Assembly: GCA_003856375.1 (NCBI GenBank)
Contig: CP034120.1
Coordinates: 1,488,001-1,552,000 of the forward strand
Direction of reading: 5' to 3'
Source of the DNA: Glaciecola amylolytica
Lineage (GTDB): Bacteria > Bacteroidota > Bacteroidia > Flavobacteriales_D > Crocinitomicaceae
DNA: 64,000 nucleotides
The translations under genes were made by a program, and so were the position numbers. Positions within the stretch are counted from its first letter, which is position 1. Each line of letters starts with the position of its first letter. Positions 8,205 to 17,802 of the stretch are shown piece after piece. The notes below the pieces were generated by a model. The model was not told the origin of the DNA. It ran no database searches and saw nothing but the letters and a program-made list of their open reading frames with translations.

Positions 8205-8400
8205 AGTTTTGTTTTATGCTGTCGAATTTAACGAAGTTTTATCAGAAACTTGTTTATTTAGTAAATTCAGGTAGCCAAGTAGCTGATCTATTTAGTGTAA
8301 GGCACATTCTGGACATTTATTCCGCCTTTCAGCAGTGAACCGCATTTCGGAGTCGGAAAATAATCCTTAACTTCACATTAATTGGCTGTAATTCAAACTC

Positions 8401-11400
8401 ATGAAGGGGACTTTGGAAAGGAATATCTTCTTGGCAAAACTTCTTGTTTTAGGAGGTGTATTTCTTTTAAACAGCGGGTTCTCGTATGCCGATTCAATTC
8501 CTGAAAACAATCCCCCGGTTCAGTCATTGATCCAAAGAGCTGCCGAATTAAAGGATTCGGATGTTCGTGAAAGTATCCGGCTTCTGACGATTGCAAATCG
8601 ATCGGAGGAAATCAAACAAAAGAAAGACTTCAAATACACGGTATTGAGTCGTCTGAGTGCCTATGAACAACAGAGCGGAGATTTGAAATCTGCAATTGAT
8701 TTTTCTTATCAGGCACTGACTGTTGCAGAACAGCTGAATGATTCCAAACTGATCGGCGAAACGGAATATCAGATCGGTTACATTTTCAAAAACCTGAAAG
8801 TGCATTTGAAAGCTGCCAGTCATTTCGAACGATCACTGATCGAATTCCGGAAAGTGAAGGAGATTTTTTCCTATTTCAGAAGTAAAAGTTTTGTGGGACA
8901 TTGTTTAACGGATTACGGACTGGAAAACAAAAATGTCTGGTATTTGGATAAAGCAAGAGCGATTTACAAATCAGTGCTTCTGGAGGCGAAAACGAAAAAA
9001 CGTCAAGATTACGTATTGGCTTCGAATAACAACTTGTCGAATCTTTACCTGATTTATTATCAGGTTCGGAAAGGAGACGATGATCTGAGAATAAGCAGGG
9101 AATATGCCCAAAAAGTGATCGTCAATTCATTGATTTTAAAAGATACCTTGAGTTACGCAGTCGGTTTGGCCAATTATGGTGAAGCTTACGGTTTGGAGGG
9201 GAATGTTGACAGCTTGAAGAAATATACTAAACAGGCACTGAAAATCTATGTCAGATTGAAAATGCCGGATTATATTTTCAATGCATCCAAATTAACGATC
9301 AGAACATATCTGGATCTGAAGATGCAGAAAGAAGCCGAAGAAGCGTTGAGGGATTACGAAAAAAACATCAATCGCTTTCAGTTTCTGGGAGAGTATAAAA
9401 ACTATTATGAATTCTATTCGGAGCTGGAAAGCCAGAGAGGAAACTACAAAGCTGCTTATGAGTATCGCTTACTGTACAATCAAAAATTTGAAGAATACAG
9501 CGTAGAGGAAAATGCAAAAGAATTGGTGAGGTTGCAGTTTCTCTATGACCTGAATAAGAAGAATGAGGAAATTGCCATTCTGAACCGAAACAGAAAGCTT
9601 CAGAACGACAATAACATCAATCAGATGACGATCCAGAATTTGTTGATGGGAAGTATTGCTTTGTTGATTGTTCTTTTGATTTTTATTTATGCCCGTTACA
9701 AAGACCGTGTTTCGTCCAACAAAGTGATTCTTTCGAAAAACAAGGAATTGGAGCGCTTGTCAATTGTGGCGAGTAATACCAATAACGGAATCACGATTAC
9801 GAACCCACAGGGAATTATTTCCTGGATGAATGAAGGTTTTGTGAGATTATACGGCTGGAATTCATCGGAGGAATTTCTTTCCGCAAAAGGAACGAGCATT
9901 TACGATGTCAGCGGATTAACGCGGGCCGAGATTTCCTCGTTTATAGAAAAGTCGGTTGAAACAAAGGAATCGATCGTTTTTCAGGCATTTAAAGAATTGA
10001 AAAATCAGGAGCAGAAATACATTCAAACGTCTTTGACACCGGTTTTCGACGAACAGAACGAATTGAAGTTCCTTGTTTTCGTAGATACGGATATCACGGA
10101 TTTATTAGAGGCAAGAGAATTGGCGATCCGGGAGAAACGAAAGGCAGAAAATGCGCTTAAAACTCAGGAATTGTTTCTGGCAAACGTCAGTCACGAAATC
10201 CGGACTCCGATGAATGGAATCATTGGTTTGACCCGGCAGTTGAATGATGAAAACTTATCTGAAAACCAACGGGAAATTGCACATACGCTGAATCTTTCTG
10301 CAAACGGATTGTTGCATGTGGTGAATGATTTACTGGATGTTTCCAAAATCAGAGCGGGTAAAATGTCTTTTGAATATGTGCGTTTTTCCCTGAAAGACTT
10401 TCTGTCCAATTTCGTTAATTCCATTGCATACCGGATAGAAGAGAAAGGTTTGAGTCTGCATTTGGATTTTCATCAGAACCTGCCTGATTTTGTAATCGGA
10501 GATCCGGTTCGTTTGAATCAGATTTTGTTGAATATTGTCGGAAATTCGATCAAATTCACCATCGATGGAAGTATTACGTTGCGTGTTCATTCCATTCTCC
10601 ATAAAAAAAGCATGGAGCGGATTTCTTTCGAAGTAAAAGATACGGGAATCGGAATTCCTGAAAACAAGCAGGAATTTGTCTTTGAAAATTTCACGCAGTT
10701 GGAAGATCATCGCACGCGCACTGTTTCCGGAACCGGATTGGGGCTGGGAATTGCAAAATCCCTGGTTGAAGCGATGGGAGGAAATGTAGGGCTGACGAGT
10801 AAACAAGGCTGGGGAACCACTTTGTCGTTTGAACTGGATTTTGAGCTCCATAACGTTCAGTTCGAAACAAAAAAAGCGGATCAGGAAGACATCGTTTTAG
10901 TTAAAGATTTGAGCGGACTTCGTGTTTTGCTGGTCGAAGACAATTCGATCAACCAACGCGTCATTTTGTACGATCTGAATAAGTGGAATGCCGAAGTTGT
11001 TGCGGTAAGTAATGCTTTGGATGCCATTGCAATCTTAAAAGATCAACCGTTCGATGTGATTTTGATGGATTACTACATGCCGAGAATGGACGGAATGGAA
11101 GCAACCAGATTTATCCGTTCGAAATTTCCGGAACCGACCTGTTCCATTCCGATTATTGCAATTACGGCTTCTGCGATGGTTGGAGATCAGAATAAATTCA
11201 TCAATGCGGGAATGAACGATTATATTTCGAAACCTTTTAATCCCGAAAGATTGTATCAATTACTGATCAAATGGGGATATCAGAACAATCTGGCATTCTC
11301 CGAAACGAAACAAACAGAGCAGGCCGCGGAAGGATTACTGGATTTGAGTCTGCTGGAAGAACGCGCAGAAGGAAACGAAGAATACCTGCAGGAAATGTAC

Positions 11401-11682
11401 GGAGCTTATCTTGAAATGATGCCGGAATATTCCATTGAGCTGATTCACTTTTTTGAAGATGAAAATTGGGTTGAGCTCCGCAAACAAGCGCATCAGATCT
11501 TAAGCCCGGCGCGTCTTTTCGGAATGCATGCCACGGCTGAATTGCTGCTGAAACTGGAGAAAGATCTGCAATTGAGCAAAAGTGAGATAAAGACCTTGGT
11601 TTCGCAGATAGTCGATCAGATTCAGATTTGCGGGAAATTGATTCGCGATGAATTGAGACGCATCGAATCGAAAGAGAATTAG
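8401..11682 (+). CDS. TPR-PAS hybrid sensor histidine kinase with receiver and Hpt domains
   Basis: A 1093-residue membrane sensor. A signal peptide is followed by TPR-like helices (about 50-400) facing the periplasm, a membrane helix near 413-435, a PAS domain (about 443-570), HisKA with the phospho-acceptor His598 in NVSHEIRTPMNG, and HATPase (DTGIGIP, GTGLGLGIAKSL). A receiver domain has Asp890 in VILMDYYMP and the conserved Lys in ISKPF. The C-terminal Hpt domain has His1031 in QAHQILSPARLFG. All sites for a His-Asp-His relay are thus in one chain, but no output regulator lies beside it. In the Hpt motif the usual LKG is ILS. It is a lone gene; its stop overlaps the convergent GNAT gene by 4 bp. 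Confidence 0.93.
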   Translation: MKGTLERNIFLAKLLVLGGVFLLNSGFSYADSIPENNPPVQSLIQRAAELKDSDVRESIRLLTIANRSEEIKQKKDFKYTVLSRLSAYEQQSGDLKSAIDFSYQALTVAEQLNDSKLIGETEYQIGYIFKNLKVHLKAASHFERSLIEFRKVKEIFSYFRSKSFVGHCLTDYGLENKNVWYLDKARAIYKSVLLEAKTKKRQDYVLASNNNLSNLYLIYYQVRKGDDDLRISREYAQKVIVNSLILKDTLSYAVGLANYGEAYGLEGNVDSLKKYTKQALKIYVRLKMPDYIFNASKLTIRTYLDLKMQKEAEEALRDYEKNINRFQFLGEYKNYYEFYSELESQRGNYKAAYEYRLLYNQKFEEYSVEENAKELVRLQFLYDLNKKNEEIAILNRNRKLQNDNNINQMTIQNLLMGSIALLIVLLIFIYARYKDRVSSNKVILSKNKELERLSIVASNTNNGITITNPQGIISWMNEGFVRLYGWNSSEEFLSAKGTSIYDVSGLTRAEISSFIEKSVETKESIVFQAFKELKNQEQKYIQTSLTPVFDEQNELKFLVFVDTDITDLLEARELAIREKRKAENALKTQELFLANVSHEIRTPMNGIIGLTRQLNDENLSENQREIAHTLNLSANGLLHVVNDLLDVSKIRAGKMSFEYVRFSLKDFLSNFVNSIAYRIEEKGLSLHLDFHQNLPDFVIGDPVRLNQILLNIVGNSIKFTIDGSITLRVHSILHKKSMERISFEVKDTGIGIPENKQEFVFENFTQLEDHRTRTVSGTGLGLGIAKSLVEAMGGNVGLTSKQGWGTTLSFELDFELHNVQFETKKADQEDIVLVKDLSGLRVLLVEDNSINQRVILYDLNKWNAEVVAVSNALDAIAILKDQPFDVILMDYYMPRMDGMEATRFIRSKFPEPTCSIPIIAITASAMVGDQNKFINAGMNDYISKPFNPERLYQLLIKWGYQNNLAFSETKQTEQAAEGLLDLSLLEERAEGNEEYLQEMYGAYLEMMPEYSIELIHFFEDENWVELRKQAHQILSPARLFGMHATAELLLKLEKDLQLSKSEIKTLVSQIVDQIQICGKLIRDELRRIESKEN

Positions 11683-12116
11683 GTCAATCCGTCTTCATTC
11701 AGAATTTTCACAAAATGAAAGCCTTTGGGAGAATATCCCTGATTGTAATAAAAACGGTGCGCTTTAAAATTACTGGTATAGGCATCCAAAGCCATGATGT
11801 TGCAATCTAATGCAGCAGCCTTTTCTTCCAGATAATGTTGAATGAGTTTCCCGGCCCCTGTACCTCTCGCACTTTGGGAAACGATCACATTATCGAGTTC
11901 CAGATATGAACCGCACCAAAGTTTTGTTCCAAGCCAGTAGCCGCTGATTGCAATACATGTTTCCTGCTCAAAAACTGCCACTTGTGCATAATTATTCGGA
12001 AGCATTTCCAACAGCATTTTCCGGTAATTTTCCGCAGTCAGCTCCGGGTAAAGTTCCTGCAAAACGGAAAGATGAGGTAACATTTCGTCGATGGTCTTTA
12101 ATTCACGAACTTCCAT
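11679..12116 (-). CDS. GNAT family N-acetyltransferase
   Basis: A 145-residue GCN5-related acetyltransferase. The acetyl-CoA pyrophosphate loop is SARGTGAGKLIQHYLEEKA, preceded by the beta-strand LELDNVIVS and followed by the typical C-terminal NFKAHRFYYNQGY helix-strand. The substrate cannot be told from sequence. The stop codon shares four bases (ttag) with the stop of the hybrid kinase gene on the other strand. Confidence 0.9.
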   Translation of the reverse strand: MEVRELKTIDEMLPHLSVLQELYPELTAENYRKMLLEMLPNNYAQVAVFEQETCIAISGYWLGTKLWCGSYLELDNVIVSQSARGTGAGKLIQHYLEEKAAALDCNIMALDAYTSNFKAHRFYYNQGYSPKGFHFVKILNEDGLT

Positions 12117-12141
12117 AGTTTTGATTTAGTATTTTAATTAT

Positions 12142-12172
12142 TTCCCTTTGAAGGTGGATAAAGGGGCGGAAA
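12142..12172. repeat. Intergenic G/C-block repeat, diverged copy 3
   Basis: The sequence ttccctttgaaggtggataa followed by aggggcggaaa resembles the elements at 2164 and 3171: a pyrimidine block, then two purine blocks with a short spacer. It lies between the GNAT gene and the end of the S9 peptidase gene. Confidence 0.4.
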
Positions 12173-12205
12173 TTTCTGGTTCTTCACAATTCAGATCATT
12201 GACAG

Positions 12206-14536
12206 TTAGCGTAAGTTCATTTCAAACAGCTCCAAAATTCTTCTGTATTCGTCGATCCATGCAGGAGTGAACGTAAATCCGTGTGCTTCGGTTGGATAAA
12301 TACTTAGTTGAAAGTTGGTTTTACCCAATTCGATAAAACGCTGGTTCAAACGCACGATATCCTGAAATTGTACGTTGTCATCGACCATTCCATGCAGCAT
12401 CAACAGCGGTTTCTTGAGATTTTGAGCAAAGTAAATCGGGCTGCTTCTTTTGTAAGCCACAGGATCTGTTGAAGGGTAATTCAGAATATTACTCGTGTAT
12501 TCGTGATTGTAATGAGCCCAATCCGTTACAGCTCTCAATGCAGCTCCGCAATTGAATGCATCTGGAGTTTTCAGTAAGCTCATTAAGGTGATGAAACCTC
12601 CGTAGCTTCCGCCGTAAATCCCGATTCTGTTCGAATCTACTGCATGATTTTTTACCAGAAAACCTTTCGCGTCAATGTAATCCTGCAGATCACGGTTGCC
12701 CATATCGCGGTAAATATCCGTTCTCCAATCACGACCATATCCTTCGCTGGCTCTGTAATCGACATCCAGAACCGTGTATCCCTTTTCAATCAGCAATTGA
12801 TGGAAAAGCATCTCGCGCTGGTAATAACTCCAGTAATGATGTGCATTTTGCAGATAGCCCGCTCCATGAACGAACAACACTGCCGCACCATTCGATTTTG
12901 CAGGCTTGTAGATACGGGAATAGATGGTTTTTCCGTCAGAAGAAGGAATCTGAATGATCTCAGGAGCTTGAAGTTTCAGTTGATCAAATTCAGGCAATGT
13001 GCTTTTCGTAACAGGAACAATTTTTTGATTCGGGAGATTCGGTGCAAAACATAATTCCCAGGGTTTAGTGGTCGTTGAATAACGGATTGCCCATGTTTTT
13101 TCATCAGGAGACAAAGACCATTCAATTCCGAAATTTCCTTCAAACAAAGGTGTGATCTGATTGGATTTCAAATCCAGTTTGTAGCCGTTTCGAACTCCCG
13201 GATGAATCTTGTTCGCAATGAAATAGATCGATTTTTTATCATGAGAAAAAAAACAATTGTGTACTTCCCAATTTCCGGAAGTCAAACCCTTTTTCTTTTG
13301 TGAAAGGGCATCCATCGAGTATAAGTGCGAATAACCACTTTTTTCGCTTTGATAGATGAATTCCGCCGGATTGATCCACTCCAAAGTACCATCATCTTCA
13401 TTCCACTCAGAAATTCCGGGACCACCGATCCACGCTTCGTCGTGTTGATGATCCAATTCGTTTAGAGTTCCTGTTTCCAGATTCAGAAGACAAATCCATC
13501 GATCTTTGTTGTCGAAGGCACGAATATCGACCAAGGCAATGTTTTTCTCCGGATTCATGATTGCCTGATGAAAACAAAGTTCTCTGTCATTCGGAAACGA
13601 ACCGTTGGAGCCGTATTCTGCCAGATAAGCAGGTTTTTTACGAATGTCACTCAACGAGGAAGCACTCACAAAATAAACACTGTCTTTTTCGACGTCAAAA
13701 ATTCCCATACGTGTATTGGGCTCCTGATTGCTCACTTTTGGTCGTGCCTGACGGTTTTGTGTAAATCCATCCTGAGTAATGTGAGCCTCATAATTGGTAT
13801 TCGGAACATCTGAATCTGTTGTGAGAACAAATGAGATATATCGTCCGTTTTCGCTGATGCTTATTTTGGAAAGATATTCGCTTTTAGAATAGTAAATTCC
13901 GAAAGGAAGCTTTCGCTTTGGCTGCTTTTGATTCCAGTCTTTTTTTGCACTTTGCCACTGAATATACGTGAACAATTCTTTCTGCTGCTGAATCAAAAAA
14001 CTGGAATCGGTTTTTTCTACAGGTTTACTTCCCTGTACAAAATTGGTGACTTGTGTAATGCTTCCGGCAAGAGCGTTGTAGGAAAAAAGATTGGAGCGAA
14101 GCATAAAATAGATCAGCGGAGAATTCTTCCGTTGAAATACTTCTTCAACAGGATCACTTCCCGAATAGATAAGTGTTTTTTCTTTGGTCTTGAGAATATA
14201 TCTGAATAAGTTTCCGTTTTCAATAAAATACTGAATAGCATTTTGTTGTGAGTGATTACTTAAAGTTGGAGTCCAGGAATATTCGCCGTTTACCACCGGA
14301 ATTTTTACTGCTTTTTGTTGCTTCAGATTATAAGCATACAAACTTCTTCCGGGTTCTTTGTCCGGATTCCAGTCAAAAACCACCGATTCATTGTCGATTG
14401 CCCAACGGATATTCTGTGGAGAAAATCCCACGAATTCTTCTCCTTTCATGATTTCTTCCAAACGGATGGTTTGGGAAATGCTTTGATGAACGAAACAAAG
14501 CAGAAGAATGAGAAGTGAGAAGAATTTAGTATTCAT
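12206..14536 (-). CDS. S9 family (DPP4-like) prolyl oligopeptidase, exported
   Basis: A serine peptidase of about 776 residues. The N-terminus MNTKFFSLLILLLCFVHQ is a signal peptide. The first two thirds form a beta-propeller with many WD/PD40-like strands. The C-terminal alpha/beta-hydrolase domain has the nucleophile Ser644 in GGSYGG, an Asp in HGMVDDNVQ and a His in TEAHGF. The family cleaves dipeptides, often after proline, from peptide N-termini, here probably in the periplasm. I chose the ATG at 14536; the longer frame needs a TTG at 14566 and puts ten residues in front of the signal peptide. The start overlaps the end of the upstream HEAT-like gene by 11 bp, so they are probably co-transcribed. 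Confidence 0.9.
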   Translation of the reverse strand: MNTKFFSLLILLLCFVHQSISQTIRLEEIMKGEEFVGFSPQNIRWAIDNESVVFDWNPDKEPGRSLYAYNLKQQKAVKIPVVNGEYSWTPTLSNHSQQNAIQYFIENGNLFRYILKTKEKTLIYSGSDPVEEVFQRKNSPLIYFMLRSNLFSYNALAGSITQVTNFVQGSKPVEKTDSSFLIQQQKELFTYIQWQSAKKDWNQKQPKRKLPFGIYYSKSEYLSKISISENGRYISFVLTTDSDVPNTNYEAHITQDGFTQNRQARPKVSNQEPNTRMGIFDVEKDSVYFVSASSLSDIRKKPAYLAEYGSNGSFPNDRELCFHQAIMNPEKNIALVDIRAFDNKDRWICLLNLETGTLNELDHQHDEAWIGGPGISEWNEDDGTLEWINPAEFIYQSEKSGYSHLYSMDALSQKKKGLTSGNWEVHNCFFSHDKKSIYFIANKIHPGVRNGYKLDLKSNQITPLFEGNFGIEWSLSPDEKTWAIRYSTTTKPWELCFAPNLPNQKIVPVTKSTLPEFDQLKLQAPEIIQIPSSDGKTIYSRIYKPAKSNGAAVLFVHGAGYLQNAHHYWSYYQREMLFHQLLIEKGYTVLDVDYRASEGYGRDWRTDIYRDMGNRDLQDYIDAKGFLVKNHAVDSNRIGIYGGSYGGFITLMSLLKTPDAFNCGAALRAVTDWAHYNHEYTSNILNYPSTDPVAYKRSSPIYFAQNLKKPLLMLHGMVDDNVQFQDIVRLNQRFIELGKTNFQLSIYPTEAHGFTFTPAWIDEYRRILELFEMNLR

Positions 14537-15065
14537 AATAAGGATGTTTGCGGTATTTTTTTTCAAAATTTCGGGCCATTGCCTGCATAGAAGGTTTCGG
14601 GTGAGTTGAAATCACTTCGAAAACCGTTCGCAATTCCCGAACCAGTTCCGGGTACGCTTTCAGGTAATGCTTTTCGATCATGCGCAAGGCGTGGTATTTC
14701 AATGCCGGAAGGGCTTCAGAATCATGAAGGAACAAGAAGAGTTTATCCAGTAATTCTCCGTTTTCAGAACAAGGAAAAGGAGAATAAACCAGGGTGTTGG
14801 ACAAATTGCGCTGAACGGAATGATTGCTTGTGTTGATCAGTGTATGAACCATTAAATCAAAGAGTTCCCTTGTCATGAGTTTCCGTTTTCTTTCGAAGAA
14901 ATGATACGCAATCCACGAAGAGTACTCCGGAAAAGGATATTGATCGGAAGCGATTTCTTCAAAAATGGCTGTCCGGAGCTGTTCATCTTTTGCCAAAAGT
15001 GTCGTCGCCGACTTAAAATTCCGGTGTGTTTTGAATTCTGTTAGAAATTCCTGTGCTGCATTCAT
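14526..15065 (-). CDS. Helical-repeat (HEAT/ARM-like) protein, function unknown
   Basis: A 179-residue protein, predicted all helical, without signal peptide or membrane segment. Paired helices and phrases such as LPALKYHALRMIEKHYLKAYPEL and the ending SMQAMARNFEKKYRK suggest HEAT-like repeats used for protein binding. It lies between the EEP-family gene (14 nt upstream) and the S9 peptidase gene (11 bp overlap) in a minus-strand set. No named family recognised. Confidence 0.75.
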   Translation of the reverse strand: MNAAQEFLTEFKTHRNFKSATTLLAKDEQLRTAIFEEIASDQYPFPEYSSWIAYHFFERKRKLMTRELFDLMVHTLINTSNHSVQRNLSNTLVYSPFPCSENGELLDKLFLFLHDSEALPALKYHALRMIEKHYLKAYPELVRELRTVFEVISTHPKPSMQAMARNFEKKYRKHPYYEY

Positions 15066-15079
15066 CTTTTAGAGGAAAA

Positions 15080-16042
15080 TTATTTCTCGTTCAAACTCAA
15101 ATAAACAGGTAAATGATCGGAATAACCACCCTGATAAAAATCGCCGCCATAACTGGAATTCGGTTTTTGATTCCCGTCTTCGAATGTGTATAAAAGTTTC
15201 GGATTCCGGACGATAAATGCATTGTTCCGTTCAATTTCAAGCCCGGATTGACCTTGCAGTAAACCCTGAGAAACAATTAACTGATCAAAAACATCCCATT
15301 GACGTTCATGAACCACCGTTCCTTCTCCTTTTTTGTGTTCTTCAACCAATAAGTTGATCAAATCTCCGGATTTTTGTTCGTGTTGTCCTTTTGCGCGAAG
15401 AATTTCCCGGATGCTGAGATCTTCCGGAGTATCGTTGAAATCGCCCATCACAATGATGTTTGCATCTTCATTGAAGTCCAGAATTTCATCAATTTCAGCC
15501 CGAAGTAACTGTGCGGCTGTATGTCTGCGGTTTTCAGATTCTCTGATTCCTTCTCTTCGCGATGGCCAGTGGTTTACAAAGAAATGAATTTCATGACCTG
15601 AAATAAGGCCTTTAATGTGCAGAATATCGCGTGTTCTGAAATGTGGTTCGTCTTCCACCTGAACGATCAGTTTTGTTTCCAGCTGCGTCTTCAGAAAACG
15701 ACTGTCATAAACAAAAACGCAATCAATTCCGCGTCTGTCCTCCGAATCGAAATGCACAATTTTGTAAGGAACAGCGCTCAGTTTTTCCGTCCGGATCAAA
15801 TCTTCGATCACTTTCCGGTTCTCAATTTCTGCCATTCCGAAAGCGAGAGGAGTAGACCCGTTTGCCAAAAGCAATGCTTCCGAAAGCCGGTTTAATTTTT
15901 CAACATATCGTTCGTGATTCCATTCTTTATCTCCTTCGGGAGTGAATTCCTCGTTTCCCTGAAGTTTCGGGTCGTCGATCGTGTCAAACAGATTTTCGAC
16001 GTTGTAAAAAATGACTGGATGTTTACTTAAAGGCTGCGACAT
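15080..16042 (-). CDS. Endonuclease/exonuclease/phosphatase (EEP) family protein
   Basis: Mg-dependent phosphodiesterase fold of 320 residues. The opening strand VIFYNVENLFD carries the Asn, AEIENR the metal-binding Glu, NHWPSRR the His/Asn pair, IVMGDFNDTPED the Asp-x-Asn motif, and GGYSDHLPVYLSL the final catalytic Asp-His. There is no signal peptide, so it is probably cytoplasmic; whether it acts on DNA, RNA or phospholipid head groups cannot be told. The first ATG is at 16042; the longer frame to 16066 uses TTG. It heads a probable operon with the HEAT-like and S9 genes. Confidence 0.85.
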   Translation of the reverse strand: MSQPLSKHPVIFYNVENLFDTIDDPKLQGNEEFTPEGDKEWNHERYVEKLNRLSEALLLANGSTPLAFGMAEIENRKVIEDLIRTEKLSAVPYKIVHFDSEDRRGIDCVFVYDSRFLKTQLETKLIVQVEDEPHFRTRDILHIKGLISGHEIHFFVNHWPSRREGIRESENRRHTAAQLLRAEIDEILDFNEDANIIVMGDFNDTPEDLSIREILRAKGQHEQKSGDLINLLVEEHKKGEGTVVHERQWDVFDQLIVSQGLLQGQSGLEIERNNAFIVRNPKLLYTFEDGNQKPNSSYGGDFYQGGYSDHLPVYLSLNEK

Positions 16043-16200
16043 ACGTTTGTAATGAATCAAAATCAAATATAAGCAATGTCATTTGAATCAATCCACCGGA
16101 TAGAAGAGAGGTGAAACAAAAAAGCCAGGATATTCCTGACTTTTCTCAATGTGTTTTGTTTCGTAGGTAATGTACAAAACAGAGGTGATTTTTTTTAATG

Positions 16201-16284
16201 GCCCGCTGATAACGCAGACTCACCAAAGGTGAACGCAGATTATGAACTTATTTAATATCTGCGTAATCCGCGCAATCTGCGGGG
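16201..16284. repeat. Imperfect palindromic intergenic repeat (CGCAGAT type)
   Basis: The element starts gcccgctgataacgcagact, has a second cgcagat block at 16233-16240, and ends with atctgcgtaatccgcgcaat then ctgcgggg. The two ends are imperfect reverse complements, so the element can fold into a long hairpin. It sits between the divergent region of the EEP gene and the end of the small lipoprotein gene. Repeats with this wording are common between genes in Bacteroidota. Confidence 0.6.
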
Positions 16285-16296
16285 AAAAATAATGTA

Positions 16297-16686
16297 TCAC
16301 GGATCTACGTAAAATCTTCTTGAATTGGTTGTTGATTTACCGGATTTATCAATCGCTTTGATGTACATATAGAAAGCCCCAAGAGTATCGGGAATGTAAG
16401 TTTGGAGCTTTAGGTTGATGCGTTTTTCCTTGTTTTCAAGGCTGCTTTCCTCACTGCTGGAGAAGCCGAACACAGCATTTCCGGCTTCGTCGCCTACATA
16501 AAAATCATAGGAATCAAGTGCCCGGTCGTCCGAAATTTCCACTTGAAAGGACAAACTCTGTCCAACATTTTTATGAACGTTTTCTTCAGGGGAGATAAAT
16601 TCGATCTCGGGGTTTTTCTTGTCTTTGCAGGAACCGAATCCAAGTGCCAGAAAAGCAAAGAGTGTTAATTGGATAGTCTTTTTCAT
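16297..16686 (-). CDS. Small Ig-like/DUF4625-like lipoprotein
   Basis: A 129-residue lipoprotein. Its signal peptide ends in the lipobox LGFGSC, with Cys at residue 20. The mature part starts KDKKNPEIEFISPEENV and looks like one Ig/cadherin-type beta domain with the phrase VEISDDRALDSYDFYVGDE. This resembles the DUF4625 and Big_3-like lipoproteins of Bacteroidota, but the match is by eye only. It is probably anchored in the outer membrane or facing the periplasm; its role is unknown. Confidence 0.8.
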   Translation of the reverse strand: MKKTIQLTLFAFLALGFGSCKDKKNPEIEFISPEENVHKNVGQSLSFQVEISDDRALDSYDFYVGDEAGNAVFGFSSSEESSLENKEKRINLKLQTYIPDTLGAFYMYIKAIDKSGKSTTNSRRFYVDP

Positions 16687-16721
16687 AGAATAGTTAGTTA
16701 CTCTAAATCAAGTATAACAAT

Positions 16722-17123
16722 TTATTTTTGAATTTTTCGCACTTTTTTGATAATCAATAAGATCCCAAAATGGAGAACAAATAAAATTCCGAGTAGAATT
16801 ACCTGAGCACCTAATCCTGCGAAATTCAACGGATAACCATCATTAAAAAAAGCTCCCCAAATAATAATTAAAATCCAGAAAAGACTGAGAACATTGCAAA
16901 CCACGAGTGAAACAGTTCGTTTGTTGACAAGTAATAGGCAGGAGAGGGAATAGGCCATAAAACCTCCTGCTCCAATTAGTTTGAAAATATTCGCAAACGG
17001 CCAATGCATGAATTTAAACAGGTATCCGATGAAGAACAACAAACCCCAAATGAGTATGGTTTCCCAACGGAATTGAAGTGTTTTTTTCTTGGGAGTGGTA
17101 GCTTGATCCAGTAATTCTTCCAT
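16722..17123 (-). CDS. GldL-related four-helix membrane protein
   Basis: A 133-residue membrane protein with about four hydrophobic helices and a basic C-terminus (IIKKVRKIQK). The phrase YLFKFMHWPFANIFKLIGAG in the first hairpin strongly recalls the KxMHWP motif of GldL, the T9SS/gliding motor subunit. The long cytoplasmic part of true GldL is missing, and no gldM, N or K lies nearby, so this is a related stand-alone protein and not the motor subunit. Function unknown. Confidence 0.75.
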   Translation of the reverse strand: MEELLDQATTPKKKTLQFRWETILIWGLLFFIGYLFKFMHWPFANIFKLIGAGGFMAYSLSCLLLVNKRTVSLVVCNVLSLFWILIIIWGAFFNDGYPLNFAGLGAQVILLGILFVLHFGILLIIKKVRKIQK

Positions 17124-17154
17124 GATGTGTTAGCTCGTTTTTTAAGTTGATGAT

Positions 17155-17763
17155 TTATTCTACAATGGTTCTGAATGTCAGATTAACCCGTGGTTTCTTG
17201 TTTAATTTGGTTGGAGGAAGCCGGTGCAGCCAATGAGTTTGTGTTGTCCCTTTCATCACGAGCAAACTTCCGTGTTCGAGAATCAATTCTACTTTTTCCT
17301 TGGTCTGTTTGTGCTTGAAAGCAAATTTACGTTCGCTCCCGAAACTGAGAGAACCGATCGCTCCGTTTTTCAGCAGGTCTTTTTCTCCGTCACTGTGCCA
17401 GGCCATTCCTTCACTGCCGTCGTGATACAAATTCAATAAACAGGAATTAAAGGTTTCACCTGTTTGCTGTTCAATAGCTGATTTCAGTTCCAGAAGTTCT
17501 TTTGTCCACGGAAGTGCCTGTTTGGTCGTATTTGAATAGGTGTATTCGAAGGCTTTTTCACCATACCACGCCACTTTTCGCTTGGTAATGATCCGTTTTC
17601 CGAAGATTACAGCTTCATCGTTTCTCCATTCAATAGCGTTTAATAAGGTTTCCAGGAAAAAATCGGCTTGCTGTCTGGAGAAAATAACGCCGTAATAATT
17701 CACAATTCCGTCTTTCGGAAGGAGGTTTGTTGAAGCATTTAGTGAGTTTCCGAATAGATCCAT
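17155..17763 (-). CDS. alkB: Alpha-ketoglutarate-dependent DNA dioxygenase AlkB (ALKBH2/3-like)
   Basis: Fe(II)/2-oxoglutarate enzyme that removes alkyl groups such as 1-methyladenine and 3-methylcytosine from DNA. The 202-residue chain has NLYHDGSEGMAWHSDGEKDL with the iron ligands His123 and Asp125, the distal His180 in HWLHRLP, and the 2-oxoglutarate arginines in PRVNLTFR. The wording is closer to human ALKBH2/3 than to E. coli AlkB. It is a lone gene; a terminator for the upstream gene lies in its promoter region. Confidence 0.93.
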   Translation of the reverse strand: MDLFGNSLNASTNLLPKDGIVNYYGVIFSRQQADFFLETLLNAIEWRNDEAVIFGKRIITKRKVAWYGEKAFEYTYSNTTKQALPWTKELLELKSAIEQQTGETFNSCLLNLYHDGSEGMAWHSDGEKDLLKNGAIGSLSFGSERKFAFKHKQTKEKVELILEHGSLLVMKGTTQTHWLHRLPPTKLNKKPRVNLTFRTIVE

Positions 17764-17802
17764 GGTGTTGAGAAACCTTGTTTTCGCGAAGATACGAAAT
17801 AC

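Noticed and set aside
16722-17123. True GldL motor subunit
   Set aside because: Only the membrane part with the HWP motif is present, and no gldKMN genes are near.
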